Assembly: GCA_023014485.1 (NCBI GenBank)
Contig: JAJOZX010007474.1
Coordinates: 62,001 to 126,000 of the forward strand
Direction: 5' to 3'
DNA length: 64,000 nt
From: Bathynomus jamesi
Taxonomy: Eukaryota; Arthropoda; Malacostraca; Isopoda; Cirolanidae
Shown: piece after piece, positions 21,303 through 31,427 of the stretch
Layout of the letters: each line of letters begins with the position of its first letter
How positions within the stretch are numbered: position 1 is the first letter of the stretch
Notes under the pieces: model-generated
Told to the model about the DNA's origin: nothing
Database searches by the model: none
Seen by the model: the letters and a program-made list of their open reading frames with translations, nothing else
Made by a program: the position numbers and the translations under genes

Positions 21303-21911
21303 CAGTGATCCCTGACCTGCATGTGGGTTCCATTCCTGAAAAAGCTCATGCAGGTCAGAACTATCTCCCAATAATATAAATGGGGTTGGGGCGATAAACA
21401 TTTAAAAAATTATAAAGTAATTTTTACCTGAATAAAACTTTTAAATCAGTGTACAATAAATGTATACAGTACATATAAATAAAAATGTATGTAAAATTAA
21501 TATATAACAAGTATAAAGAGTAAAAACTTAAAAAAAAAATTTTTTTGAAATAATCATTTTAAAAATAATGTAATAATCCAGAGGAGCATGAAAAAGACAA
21601 CTCAATATAAACTAGCCAGTCATACAAGGGACACACTACTGGGCATGTTGCTGCCAGCTGCAAATGCTAAAGTATTGTACGTATGTACTATGTAAGTATT
21701 GTTTCGTATATTATATGCATAAGTATCGTATGTACTGTACTGCATACATGAAAAAGTGTTAATAAATAATTTTTTAGTATTTACTACAATTTAAAAAAAT
21801 TTGTGCTGCCCTATCTTTGAATCTTAGCTTGTGCAGATTGAAAAAAAGGTAGTGAAATGTCCTCACCCTATCTCTGAATTCATGCATGTGCAGCATGTCA
21901 GGGGATCACTG
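21303..21911. mobile_element. TA-flanked MITE (pogo/Tigger-like ends)
   Basis: Terminal inverted repeats CAGTGATCCCTGACCTGCATG and CATGTCAGGGGATCACTG (read left to right), flanked by TA on both sides. A subterminal GTGGGTTCC motif lies at the left. 609 bp, AT-rich, no coding. The ends resemble Tigger/pogo-type MITEs, but the superfamily call is tentative. Confidence 0.75.
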
Positions 21912-22270
21912 TACTTGCAAAAATTGAAAAATAATGGTTCAGATGAGTCCAAATCATCTCTTTTGAAGCTTGCTGCAGACTTCAGTCTGGACTGGTCCAA
22001 CTACATCACTGGTAGGCATATTTATAGTGTGCTGAGTCAACATGTTAATCCTACCCATTTGCCAAGATCTTGTTAACCATTTTTTAGGTTAATAAGGTTA
22101 TGAAAACCTATCTGTCAATCAATGCCAATGCTGTTAAAATATAATGACCACTAGAGTTCATGCCTTAGCAATGTGTGATTAATAGACATATTTGTGGCAT
22201 AAACATTAATGCAAGAAAATTAGTTGGTAAATATGCAGCAAATAGCCCAACCTCGACTTTTGGTACGAAA

Positions 22271-22442
22271 GTTAGTTATTAGGGTGTGTTTTCATGTGCT
22301 TTCCTCAGAAATGCCACTCATTTGCCCCACATTTAATTGAACGTACGAAAAAAAGTTTTTTGTTGTTTTATTTTCAAGTAAAAACGGGGCAAATGAGTAG
22401 CATTTCTGAATAAAGCACATGAAAACACACCCTAATAACTAA
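22271..22442. repeat. 172-bp foldback MITE
   Basis: Arms 22271-22328 and 22385-22442 are near-perfect reverse complements (left arm starts GTTAGTTATTAGGGTGTGTT) around a spacer of about 56 bases. The left arm holds ACTCATTTGCCCC, close to the CATTTGCACAGGAAATGGAT motif of the palindromes in the family-2 elements. It lies within the family-1 element. Confidence 0.82.
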
Positions 22443-22988
22443 ATTTCGCTACTGTTATTGCTAACTTAACTTAAACAAAGAGGTTTTGAAAAAAAAAATA
22501 AATCGTTAAAACTAACAAAAATATCATGACTTAACCCAACCAATCATCAAGGGTGTACAGTTGACCTAACCAGGCATTCAGTTGACCTAACTTTGATATA
22601 CTGTACCTAACCAATCATACTACCAAATGCTAACATCAAAAATTATGAACTCAAGGTGGGGCTAATTTGCGGCACTAACTGTAGGTATTGCTCACAGTAG
22701 GATTGGGAAAAATGTTTTCAGAGGAAAATGCTTATGAAAGCTAGATTAACACTTGCAGGAATGTGTAACTTCGCTAGCCATGTGCCCTTAAAGAGAAATA
22801 TTGAGCCCGTAAATTTGCACAGAAACAAATTCTTCTGCTTGTTTTTTTGAAATATGTTTACACACGAAAACATCTCGATCACTACGGAAATAAAGGGGCC
22901 GACTAAAACTGGTCTCAAGAAGACCTAAAGATCTTCAACTGTGTGCATTATTTGTTGCGCTGTTATAATTTCATAGTATATTAATATA

Positions 22989-23391
22989 CAGGGTGGGCCG
23001 TAAGTTTCCATACATAGGAAAAATAAACATTTTTTTATGGACAACCATTTTTATTTATATAATATGCTCTACATGGTTGCCATTGTTTTGAAAACACATT
23101 TCAATACGTGTTCCCCACTGTTGATGAACACGCATTAGCACAGTTGACGTTATGCTTGTAATGGCGTTGGTGATACGTTCCTTTAGATGATTTATGTCTC
23201 GTATCTTTTCCTGATACACCATGGCCTTCAAGTGCCCCCAAAGATAGAAATCAAGGGGGGTGAGATCTGGGGATCTGGGAGGCCACTCCACAGGACCACG
23301 CCGACCAATCCAAGCATCCGGAAACTGCTGATCCAAATACCGACGCACATATTTAAATTTTCCTATGTATGGAAACTTACGGCCCACCCTG
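22989..23391 (-). mobile_element. Mariner-type remnant (403 bp)
   Basis: Terminal inverted repeats of about 32 bases begin CAGGGTGGGCCGTAAGTTTC and are flanked by TA on both sides. The minus strand encodes the transposase C-terminus: 'YLDQQFPDAWIGRRGPVEWP', 'RSPDLTPLDFYLWGHLK' with the last catalytic aspartate, and 'RVHQQWGTRIEMCFQNNG'. All upstream catalytic parts are deleted. A TATAATA microsatellite follows at 23392-23457. Confidence 0.88.
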
Positions 23392-24302
23392 TATATAATA
23401 TATATAATATATATAATATATAATATATATAATATATATAATATATATAATATATAAATGTTCCAGTCATAAAGTGTCAAGTCATTATTCAAATTGTTTC
23501 ATTTTGAGCGAGTGCATAAAAAGGTCCTAGAGCAAAGATAATTGGCACATTTATTATTGTGGGGGAATAGAATAAGGGCAGATATGACTGAATTTAAAAT
23601 TCCCAAAAACGCTGTTGTGGACCACTCTACTGCACATGTTTATGCCGCAAAAATTAAAAAAGAAAGACCTCAGCTGTATCAAAGGCCGAGGTTTTTCTGT
23701 GACTAAACGATTGAGAAAAAAAACTTAAGTTCTTTAAAATTCCTAATTAGCCATCATTGGTTCATTAACGCATGGTTGTTTTTGAGTGTTTAATAGCCTA
23801 CTATTGGTTAAAAAAAGGTGCACTATGATTGGTCATCCATACATTTCCAGAAAATTATCTGAGAGTGAGGATGTCTTATGCCTGCTGGCAGGTCGCGAAA
23901 CAAAAAAATGGTTAAAACTTAAAAAATCAATAACTTTGTTAATTTTGAATTGCGGGGAGTCTGGCTTTCAACAAATTTATTCTCTTGCTGCATACTACCG
24001 AATGCTAACATAAAAAATTATGAACTCGAGGTGGGGCTATTTGCTGCATATTAACCAATTAGTTACTCTTCATTTACAACCTAACCATAGCAAATCTCTT
24101 ACTTCTAAAATTAATGATGATATATATTGTACTTGACCTTGAATGAAACAAGAACTATGTCAGAGTGACATCAATTTCCTTACCTACATTTGACCTTTAC
24201 TTTTGATACAAGGACCTGATTCTTGCTAAGCCTGAGTGCCTTTATGTTTTCCAAATGAAATGTAATGTAACTCAGTATGTGCTCTGGTTATGAGTTATCA
24301 TA

Positions 24303-24477
24303 TTTTGACAATTTGCCAGGTGCATACTAATATATGTTTTACTGGTGTATTTTGGTTCAAAATTCACTCATTTGCACAAGAAATGAAGGTCAGGTTTGAA
24401 TAAAACACCAAAATACACCAGGAAAACCTATTCTCATATCAAAATCAACCTGCAGGGGGTAAAACAAATAATTACCA
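24303..24477. repeat. Palindromic fragment related to GG-ended family 2
   Basis: An inverted repeat (ACTGGTGTATTTTGG and CCAAAATACACCAG) surrounds ACTCATTTGCACAAGAAATG. The right end CAAATAATTACC at 24466-24477 is the reverse complement of the family-2 left terminus GGTAATTATTTG. I found no matching left terminus or target duplication, so it is a partial copy. Confidence 0.55.
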
Positions 24478-24514
24478 AGTATTTTTATAGATCCCAGACA
24501 TGGGGTAATAGTAA

Positions 24515-25016
24515 CAGTAATGAAACATGCTATATAGTAACAAAACATATCAATCGGTAGATTTTTACACCGATTTAAAAAATGTTATGGTAGTCTTTTT
24601 TTGAAGAAATGAGTGGTTCAAAAGTTATGTTTGTTATTGTAATTTTGTATGGGATATAATGCCCAGTTAGGTTAATTGAATACCTGGTTAGGTCAACTGT
24701 ATGCCTTTGATGATTGGTTAGGTTAAGTTGTGATATTTTCATTAAAACTAACAAAAATATCATGACAACCTAATCAATCATCAAGGGAGTACAGTTGACC
24801 CACATTAAATATCTTATTTTCAACAAAATTGGAAACAGTACACGAAACAGAAAAGATCCAAATGGTGTAAGCTATGATAGGCCTAGTAACATCTTCATAG
24901 TATCATAACTTTGTTATTTTCTAATATTTTCAAAATGATACATAGGTGCTTGCACCATTTTTTCTGCTCTATCGATTGATATATGTTTCGTTACTGTAGC
25001 ATGTTTCATGGCAATA
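24515..25016. repeat. Inverted repeat enclosing a second foldback
   Basis: AATGAAACATGCTATATAGT with CAAAACATATCAATCG at 24515-24557 is mirrored by CGATTGATATATG and CATGTTTCAT at 24973-25014. Between them, 24680-24800 is a second foldback built from the TTAGGTCAACTGTA / GATGATTGGTTAGGTTAAG modules. The outer pair may be TIRs of a MITE; the target duplication is unclear. Confidence 0.55.
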
Positions 25017-25094
25017 GGGTGTCTTTTAAAGTTTTACCTACCCCACTTTTCCCTTTCTGCCACCCTAATTCATGACCATTTAAAATTACTCTGT

Positions 25095-25320
25095 TCTCTG
25101 TCTCTTAACCATTTTTCTCTGCACATTATAACTGACCAATATCCCATGAGCTTTTAATTTATACACAACTCTCCTATGTGGAATCTTGTCAAATGTCTTA
25201 CTGAAATTCAAGTAAACATCTGTATCATGTCTATCATCTACCTGACCAGTTATAAACTGTAAAAAATCAGAGATTAGAAAAACAAGAGACCTTCTTGATC
25301 TAAATCAATGCTAGGGACTT
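25095..25320 (-). pseudogene. CR1-like RT fragment
   Basis: The minus strand reads through the RT palm start: 'FLQFITGQVDDRHDTDVYLN' then 'FSKTFDKIPHRRVVYKLKAH', equivalent to 'LDFQKAFDKVPHRRLMAKVR' of the copies at 4 and 16 kb. About 75 codons with a stop upstream; an isolated fragment. Confidence 0.65.
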
Positions 25321-25324
25321 AAAA

Positions 25325-25484
25325 ATAACTTAGTACCTCCAATCAATGAAGGCAAATTTGAACTAATTAAGTATGGACCAAATAAATGCCTAAAAGAACA
25401 AGTCAACTACACTGGACCAACAGGAAAAGATACTGTACAAACTGATCATGTAAGGGATCTAGGGGTTATATTATCTGAAGATGT
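25325..25484 (+). pseudogene. Non-LTR RT fragment, 5' half of an interrupted copy
   Basis: Encodes 'EGKFELIKYGPNKCLKEQ' and 'VRDLGVILSEDV', the same family as 17303-18180 ('EKFQLLRY... AKDLGVVMTDDV'). The frame is cut at 25484 by a family-2 GG-ended element and resumes at 26283. The duplicated GAAGATGT/GAAGATGC lies in the 'SEDV' codons. Confidence 0.75.
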
Positions 25485-26282
25485 GGTAATTATTTGTTTT
25501 TACACCCAGTCTGTTTTTATGATGAGAAACTTTTCTGGTAAATTTTGAGGTGTTTTGCACAAATCTGCCATCCATTTCCTGTGCAAATACGTAGTTTCCG
25601 AGATATCACCATTTTGAAAACTACGCATTTGCACAAGAAATGGATGGCCATTTCGTACAAAATACCTCAAAATTAACCAGAAAAGTTTGCTCTCATCATT
25701 TTCATTTAAACTACCCACGAAAATATCATGACTTAACCGAACCAATCATCAAGGGTGTATAGTTGACCTAACCGGGCATTCAATTGACCTAACAGGTTAA
25801 TATTAGTTATTTTACCTAAATATCTTCTGATCTTTTCATATTCAGCACTCACTTTCACATTTTGGGCAAGTTAAGGATGAGAGAATAACCCCGTAATTGA
25901 TAAAAACATTCAATCCTTTGTCTTCATCTAAGGCACATGACAAATCAAGTTCTCAGTCAAAATCACACGAATAGCACATCATAATTTTATCACAAACACC
26001 ACTAAACTGAATCCAATTTGGAAAAAAAAATAAAAATAGCCAGAACAAAACCCAACCAACTAATTAAGTCGCAGAGTAACAAAAAAATAGCACAATCAGG
26101 AAAAATACTTTATGAAAAAGTACATTATAGCCAAAACATGAAATATATTTTATTAAAAAAAGTACATTTCAACAAGTTTGCACAACATAAGATATATATT
26201 TTCTTAGTCAGTTTTGAATGGCAATTCAATATATTATACTGTTTTAACTGCGTGTGAGTGGGTTAAAAGACGAATATTAACC
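25485..26282. mobile_element. GG-ended TIR element, family 2, copy A (798 bp)
   Basis: Left end GGTAATTATTTG, right end inverted GGTTAATATTCG. The 8-bp target duplication GAAGATGT / GAAGATGC (one transition) lies at 25477-25484 and 26283-26290. Near the left end is a palindrome with TACGTAGTTTCCGAGATA and CATTTGCACAAGAAATGGAT, then the ATCATGACTTAACC and ACCAATCATCAAGGGTGTA block. The right half is AT-rich without coding capacity. It interrupts the non-LTR reverse transcriptase around it. Confidence 0.88.
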
Positions 26283-26740
26283 GAAGATGCAACAGGCACA
26301 TTGACAAAATAACCTCATCATGCAAACAACTAACAGGATATATACACTGAGGACATTCAGAACTAGGGACAGTATGACCATGCTTACCCTGTGGAAATCA
26401 CTTGTTCTTCCAGGCATCGACTATGGTACTGCTCTCAATTATGGTTTCCCCACAAACAGAATGAATTGCAAAAAAATTGAGGGCCTACAAAGGGCCTTCA
26501 TATATTAAACAACCTGATGAGCAACAGGTGAGTAAAACCAAATTAAACTACTGGGATAGGCTCAGAGACCTTGACCTTTATTCCATAGAGAGGAGGTTTG
26601 AGAGAGATCCTGATCTATACCTGGAAAATTCTAGAAGGGGTTTTAGTTGCCCCCAATACCGAACCAATTGTGCTCACCTCGATAAGAACTGGCAGAATGT
26701 CAAAAACATCACTTCCCACCAAGCAGCCTGAGAAGGATTC
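26283..26740 (+). pseudogene. Non-LTR RT fragment, 3' half of the interrupted copy
   Basis: Continues the fragment at 25325-25484: 'KITSSCKQLTGYI', 'LTLWKSLVLPGIDYGTALNY', 'NCKKIEGLQRAFI', 'LNYWDRLRDLDLYSIERR', and a short tail to about 26730 in shifted frames. It matches the thumb region of 17640-17900 ('LLKTLIIPKLEYC... ELNYWETLCELNLYSL'). Confidence 0.75.
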
Positions 26741-26754
26741 AAACCCTTCAATAT

Positions 26755-27335
26755 AATAGTATCTCTAGGTAGGGTAACATGGTAAAAATTTTATAGTGGG
26801 CACACTAGGGGCCCTTCAGCCCATCTGGGTGGCTCCACTGTTAATATAAACAAACCATAAATACAGTTACATGCAAAATTAAGATCCAATTGATCTCTGG
26901 AAATTGTAGATTGTCACACATCTACTAGCTATACATTAACTTCAAAACTTTGGATCTTGTGGATCATTCAATACCACTACTGTACTAGTTATAGACATCA
27001 TATGGTTATCTCATCACAAGAAGTTTTACATGGATCTACGTATATAGCTATAACCTGAATAATGTAATACAAGCTCTACAGTTAAGATAAAAGGAGTAGG
27101 TAGGACTGTAAAGACTGTATAGAGTATTTGAATGTACACCCATTCTGGGTCTCCCATTTAAAGGTGTCTATGAGGCAAGTTAACATAATGAGTCTTTCAT
27201 ATATCACAGTGCTATGGGGGGCCACCACTCAGTAGAGAAATCTCTTTAAATAGGGGGTATAAAGCCAGAGAGTATCCCCTAACCCAAGATGCTGCCTCCC
27301 TACATCCCATCACTCTGTGTAGGTAAAATGAGATT
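26755..27335 (-). repeat. CR1-like element 3' UTR (minus strand)
   Basis: The block TTTTTATAGTGGGCACACTAG (26785-26810) and the CCCCTAACCCAAGATGCTGC stretch (27280-27300) also occur at 27590-27640, 32480-32660 and, inverted, at 52970-53130 and 54290-54370. It is the 3' untranslated part of the CR1-like family whose coding part survives at 48735-49350 and 51813-52420. Flanked on the right by a TATA microsatellite (27355-27385). Confidence 0.75.
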
Positions 27336-27409
27336 TACCCAAATAAAAAATAAACATATATATATATAATATATATATATATATGTACAGTATATGTGGG
27401 AAGGGTTCA

Positions 27410-27745
27410 CAAACCTCTTCACACCATTACCAGTTCCAGCAAAACGTCATTACCAAATACCTCTTTGTCATTAATTTATCTAGTTTATTCTTAAGTCTCC
27501 AAAGTATGGGAACTTACGACTTCTTCATCTAAGCTGTTCCAAGTCAACCTGTTTAACTCCTTGCCTCAGTAGCTACATAAGAACATAAGAAATTTTTATA
27601 GTGGGCACACTAGGGGCCACTTCGGCCCATCAAGGTGGCTCCACTATGTAAAAACTGCCTGTACATTGGCAACAACCAATTTTTACAAAAACTAACTTAG
27701 TATCAATTTAAAACTAACTAATTACACCAGTCTGCATAAAAATCA
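27410..27745 (-). repeat. CR1-like fragments: coding remnant plus 3' end
   Basis: 27410-27560 encodes, on the minus strand, a decayed end of a CR1-like RT around 'VDLEQLR' and 'KFPYFGDLRINK'. From 27571, ACATAAGAACATAAGAA is the 3' terminal repeat of the CR1-like family, mirrored at 54370-54388, followed by its 3' UTR to about 27745. Confidence 0.6.
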
Positions 27746-27929
27746 ATTTCTTTATGTTGAGTTGTGATTCTGAAGCAGTTCGCTGCGCTGAATTAAAAAA
27801 TGCTACCAGTTTTAAAGTTATTAACAAAACAATTTTGGGGCATTTTGTAATTTTTTACCTTTAATTAATTTCGTTTTTTCATATTTTTCAGATAGATAAT
27901 TCTAACATTACATCTTTAAAATTTTAATA

Positions 27930-29203
27930 ATGGCTTCTAGAGGATGTACCCATAGTCCAGACATATTTTGTTATATTTGTGGTCAGTATGTTGTAAAACA
28001 AAGGACAAATGTAACGACCTTCATTAAGAGAGCTTATCATGCTTATTTTGGAATTAAATTAGGAGATCAAGACAAAAGTTGGGCTCCACACAAGGTTTGT
28101 CTTACGTGTGTTGCGGCACTAAGGAACTGGAGCAAAGGTAAAAAGAAAAGTTTGCCATTTGGGATCCCTATGGTATGGCGCGAGCCTAGAAACCATACCA
28201 ACGACTGCTACTTCTGTTCTTGCAATGTTAAAGGTTATAATGCAAAGAATAAAGAGAGCCTTCAATACCAAAGTCTTCCATCTGAAATAAGGCCGGTACC
28301 CCATGGTCCAGAAGTTCCTATTACCCACCCACCCGAGAGTCTGGATCAATACAATTCAGATTCTGATTCAGCTCCAAATCCAGACAATGATGATGTTTAT
28401 GAACAGCCAACAGCTGACCGAGATCCTCCTAAACCATTAACCCAAGCTGAACTAAATGACTTAGTCAGGGATTTGAATCTGCCTAAGGACTCTGCAGAAC
28501 TTTTGGGGTCTAGATTGCAGGAGAACAATTTATTGGCATCCGACACATACTTTGCTTGGTACAGAAATTGTGAGAAAGACTTTGTGCCTTTTTTTCGAAG
28601 AAGATGGTCCCTTGGTATTTTGCAAGGACATCACAGGATTAGTGTGCAAGCTAGGCATCGAATACCAAACCAGTGACTGGAGGTTGTTTCTAGATTCCTC
28701 TAAAACCAGTCTAAAAGGAGTGTTACTCCACAATGGTAACAAATATGCATCAATCCCAGTGGCCCATTCTACTCATTTAAAAGAGACCTATGATAACATG
28801 AAACTGCTTCTGGAAAAAATTCAGTATCAAACTCACAGATGGATATTGTGTGGGGATCTCAGTCCTTTGCATGTTACTTGGGCAGCAATCAGGATACACT
28901 AAGATGCCATGTTTCATCTGCGAATGGGATAGTCGAGCACGTGACCAGCACTGGAAGAGGAAAACTTGGCCTCTTAGAGAGAATCTTACCCCAGGATCAA
29001 AGAACATTTTACATGAACATCTAGTTGAACCAAATAAAATCCTCCTACCACCCTTGCACATTAAGTTAGGCTTGATGAAGCAGTATGTCAAAGCATTGAA
29101 TAGAGAAGGTGAGTGTTTCAAGTACATTTGTTCAAAATATCCAAAGATTAGCTATGAGAAAATAAAGGAAGGTGTTTTTATAGGTCCCCAGATTAGAAAA
29201 AGT
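27930..29203 (+). pseudogene. Orphan zinc-finger-like gene family, longest copy (5' part)
   Basis: ATG at 27930 opens a 248-codon frame. CxxC pairs lie at C14/C17 ('FCYICG') and C57/C60 ('VCLTCV'), with W51, P53 and H54 before the second pair, resembling a ZAD-like zinc module. 'PMVWREPRNHTNDCYFC' adds a further CxxC near residues 95-98. An acidic Asp/Pro/Ser linker and 'LTQAELNDLVRDLNLPKD' follow. A frameshift near 28560-28600 leads to 'DWRLFLDSSKTSLKGVLLHN' and 'HLKETYDNMKLLLEKIQYQ'. A second shift near 28860 leads to 'CMLLGQQSGYTKMPCFICEW' and 'ILLPPLHIKLGLMKQYVKAL', ending 'VFIGPQIRK' where a family-2 element inserted. It has no introns. I recognise the family as widespread and uncharacterised in arthropods; no function is assigned. 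The 'LFLDSSKTSLKGVLLHNG' strand resembles an RNase H-fold edge (speculation). Confidence 0.72.
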
Positions 29204-30189
29204 GGTAATTATTCGTTTTTTGACCGTCTCTTTTTATAATGAGAGCAAACTTTTCTGGTCAATTTTGAGGTGTTCTGCACCAATCTGCCATCCGTTTCCT
29301 GTGCAAATGCGTAGTTTTCAACATCATATCATCTTGAAAACTACGCATTTGCACAGGAAATGGATGGCAGTTTTGTACAAAACACCTCAAAATTAACCAG
29401 AAAAGTTTGCACTCGTCATTTTCATTTAAACTAACGAATTTAAATGAAAATATCATGACTTAACCTAACCAATCATCAAGGGTGTACAGTTGACCTAACT
29501 GGTGTCACGTACTGAACTGTCCGCAAAACATTAGGACCGATCAATTTGTGATGCGGGATCTTTATGGGGGCTCCACCCCGTACCCCCCCCGAGACCTAAA
29601 TTATACAAATGATAATGTAATAACATGTGCCAACCTTGCATGGGTAGTCTGCTAAATTTCGCATGCCCTTAAACTGAAACAACACGCGTTTATTTTTTAG
29701 ATTTTATTTACCGCACCTAAAGACCTGGTCTTTTCTTAAAATACAAACACTATTACATTTAGGGCAGGTCACGGATGTTTTAATTATTCCGTGATTGAAA
29801 AAAAGTCTAAATTCTTGTCTTCATCGAGGGCAATATGGCGGATCACATCTTCAAAATCAAATATGCATAACTGACACGTCATACTTCGTCACAAAAAAAA
29901 TGAACTGAACAGAAACATTTGCTAAAAATGATTTACTTGTAAAACAGGACAAATTGAATTACGCAGAAGTAGCCAGAATCACCAAAAATAAGAAATATTC
30001 ACCAAATAGTTGATATATATATATATTGAAAAAACACCAAAAATAGGAAATATATTTTAATAAAAAAACACATTTTATACAAATTTGCACAAGATAATAT
30101 ATATATTTTCTTATTCAGTTTTGATTGGTTATTCAATAAATATTGCTGTTATAACTGGGTGTGACTGGGTCAAAAAATGAATAATAACC
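29204..30189. mobile_element. GG-ended TIR element, family 2, copy B (986 bp)
   Basis: Left end GGTAATTATTCGTTTTTTGA, right end inverted GGTTATTATTCATTTTTTGA. The target TAGAAAGT is present at 30190-30197 and as TAGAAAAAGT (two extra A) at 29194-29203. A palindrome with GAAAACTACGCATTTGCACA (29334-29353) and the AACCAATCATCAAGGGTGTA block lie near the left end. The middle and right part match copy C (29513-30180 versus 44938-45004 plus 48106-48715). It is inserted in the orphan gene, whose coding sequence resumes immediately after it. Confidence 0.9.
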
Positions 30190-30552
30190 TAGAAAGTTAT
30201 TGACAGATGATCATTTCCTGAACACAATGACCAATAAAGAAAAAGAATCATGGCTTGGTTTCAAAGATGTTGTTGAAAACTTCTTGGGAAACTACAAAAG
30301 CCAAAATTATGAAAGACTGGTGGAAAATATGCTTAAAAAGTTTTGCGCCTTAGGTTGCAACATGAGCCTGAAAGTTCACTTCTTATTTTTGCATCTTGAC
30401 CATTTTCCCGAAAATCTCAGAGATGTCAGTGAGGAGCAAGCAAGGGGAATGATTTCACCAGGACATCAAAACCATGGAAAGAAGATATCAAGGAAGATGG
30501 CATACAAATATGATGGCGGATTACTGATGGTGTCTGCAACGAGATCAGCCTA
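30190..30552 (+). pseudogene. Orphan zinc-finger-like gene family, longest copy (3' part)
   Basis: Continues the protein broken at 29203: 'RKLLTDDHFLNTMTNKEKES', 'FKDVVENFLGNYKSQNYERL', 'MSLKVHFLFLHLDHFPENL', then 'VSEEQARGMISPGHQNHGKK', a degenerate version of 'SDEQGEHFHQDIQSM' seen at 17130-17200. The frame drifts and ends at a TAA at 30550. Joining both parts gives a family length near 500 residues before frameshifts are considered. Its neighbours are only transposons, so it is probably element-borne or a dead retrocopy. Confidence 0.72.
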
Positions 30553-30797
30553 ACGCACAGCATAAGAAAACATCAAAGAAGCACCGTTTAGTCGTCATTA
30601 GTCAGATCTACCTTCATAGTCTTAAGTCTTTGGAATAAGTCCTGAAATGTTTGCAAGTAAAGAAGGTAAATATATTTTGTTTCTTTCAGTTATTTTTTTA
30701 TTCTTTCATAAACAAGCAATATGCTTGTCCAAGAGCTAGGAGCTATTTAATTCTGCTTTAATTAGGTTTTACTCTATCACCTAAAGATTTCGTGCTA

Positions 30798-31031
30798 CAA
30801 GGGGTGTTGTAATACCTCATCTGTCCCCAAATGTTAACCACCCATTGATGGGAGGGGAGAGAGTATTTTGCTGGGAATGGGACTGGTTGTTATATATATT
30901 TACCTTACATTATTATGTAAGCATTACTGTAGTCTATAACAAAATTTATGGTTTAGCATGTGCAATCCAACGTTGGTCTCGATAAGATGGTTCACATTTG
31001 GGGATAAATGGGGGATTTATGACACACCCTG
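30798..31031. mobile_element. Mariner-type MITE (234 bp)
   Basis: Left end CAAGGGGTGTTGTAATACCTC, right end inverted CAGGGTGTGTCATAAATCCC, both continuing into TCCCCAAATG-type sequence, flanked by TA. No coding. Confidence 0.7.
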
Positions 31032-31149
31032 TAGTAAGAAAACCATACATGATAGGGAAAAACTAACTATATTTTTGAGATCAGCGTACTCAAATTATAT
31101 AGAATCACCAACTAGTTTGTAAAAATCGATCGACAAGTTTTCAAATGTG

Positions 31150-31427
31150 TACTGGTGTTATCAATTTAAAACTAACTAATTTTCAATTTAAAACTAAAGA
31201 TAGAATCTCTGGATCCAGAGGATCAAAGTCATAATAAGCTACTATCCACAAATATGTTACACTCTATATCTATTTATAACCAACATGCAAATATATCAGA
31301 TCCAAAGAATCCAGTCAATTTCATTACGGTACCCATCAATACCAGTACCTTGCTAACCAAAAATAACTCACGGTCCATATCAATTGTGGACCAAGTCACA
31401 ATTTACAACCATATACATTACAATATA
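31150..31427 (-). repeat. CR1-like element, distal 3' UTR (minus strand)
   Basis: Reverse complement of 53214-53432 plus 54205-54250, with shared TTGGATCTGATGTATTTAC-type and CTATCCACAAATATGTTACA sequence. It continues at 32419 after the TIR element, and at 48722 after the family-2 copy C. Confidence 0.8.

Larger units (their letters stand above)
22226..24056. mobile_element. GG-ended TIR element with 8-bp target duplication (family 1)
   Basis: Left end GGTAAATATGCAGCAAATAG and, read inward, right end GGTTAATATGCAGCAAATAG match over about 31 bases. A perfect 8-bp target duplication AATTAGTT lies at 22218-22225 and 24057-24064. It contains a palindromic element (22271-22442), a TTAACC.CAACCAATCATCAAGGG block (22530-22560), a mariner remnant (22989-23391) and internal duplicates of its own end (about 22645-22680). 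No transposase seen. 8-bp duplications with GG termini fit Merlin-type ends better than hAT, but I cannot settle the superfamily. Confidence 0.82.

Noticed and set aside
24288..24477. Complete family-2 GG-ended element
   Set aside because: The right terminus matches, but the left candidate GGTTATGAGTTA does not pair with it and the flanking 8-mers differ.
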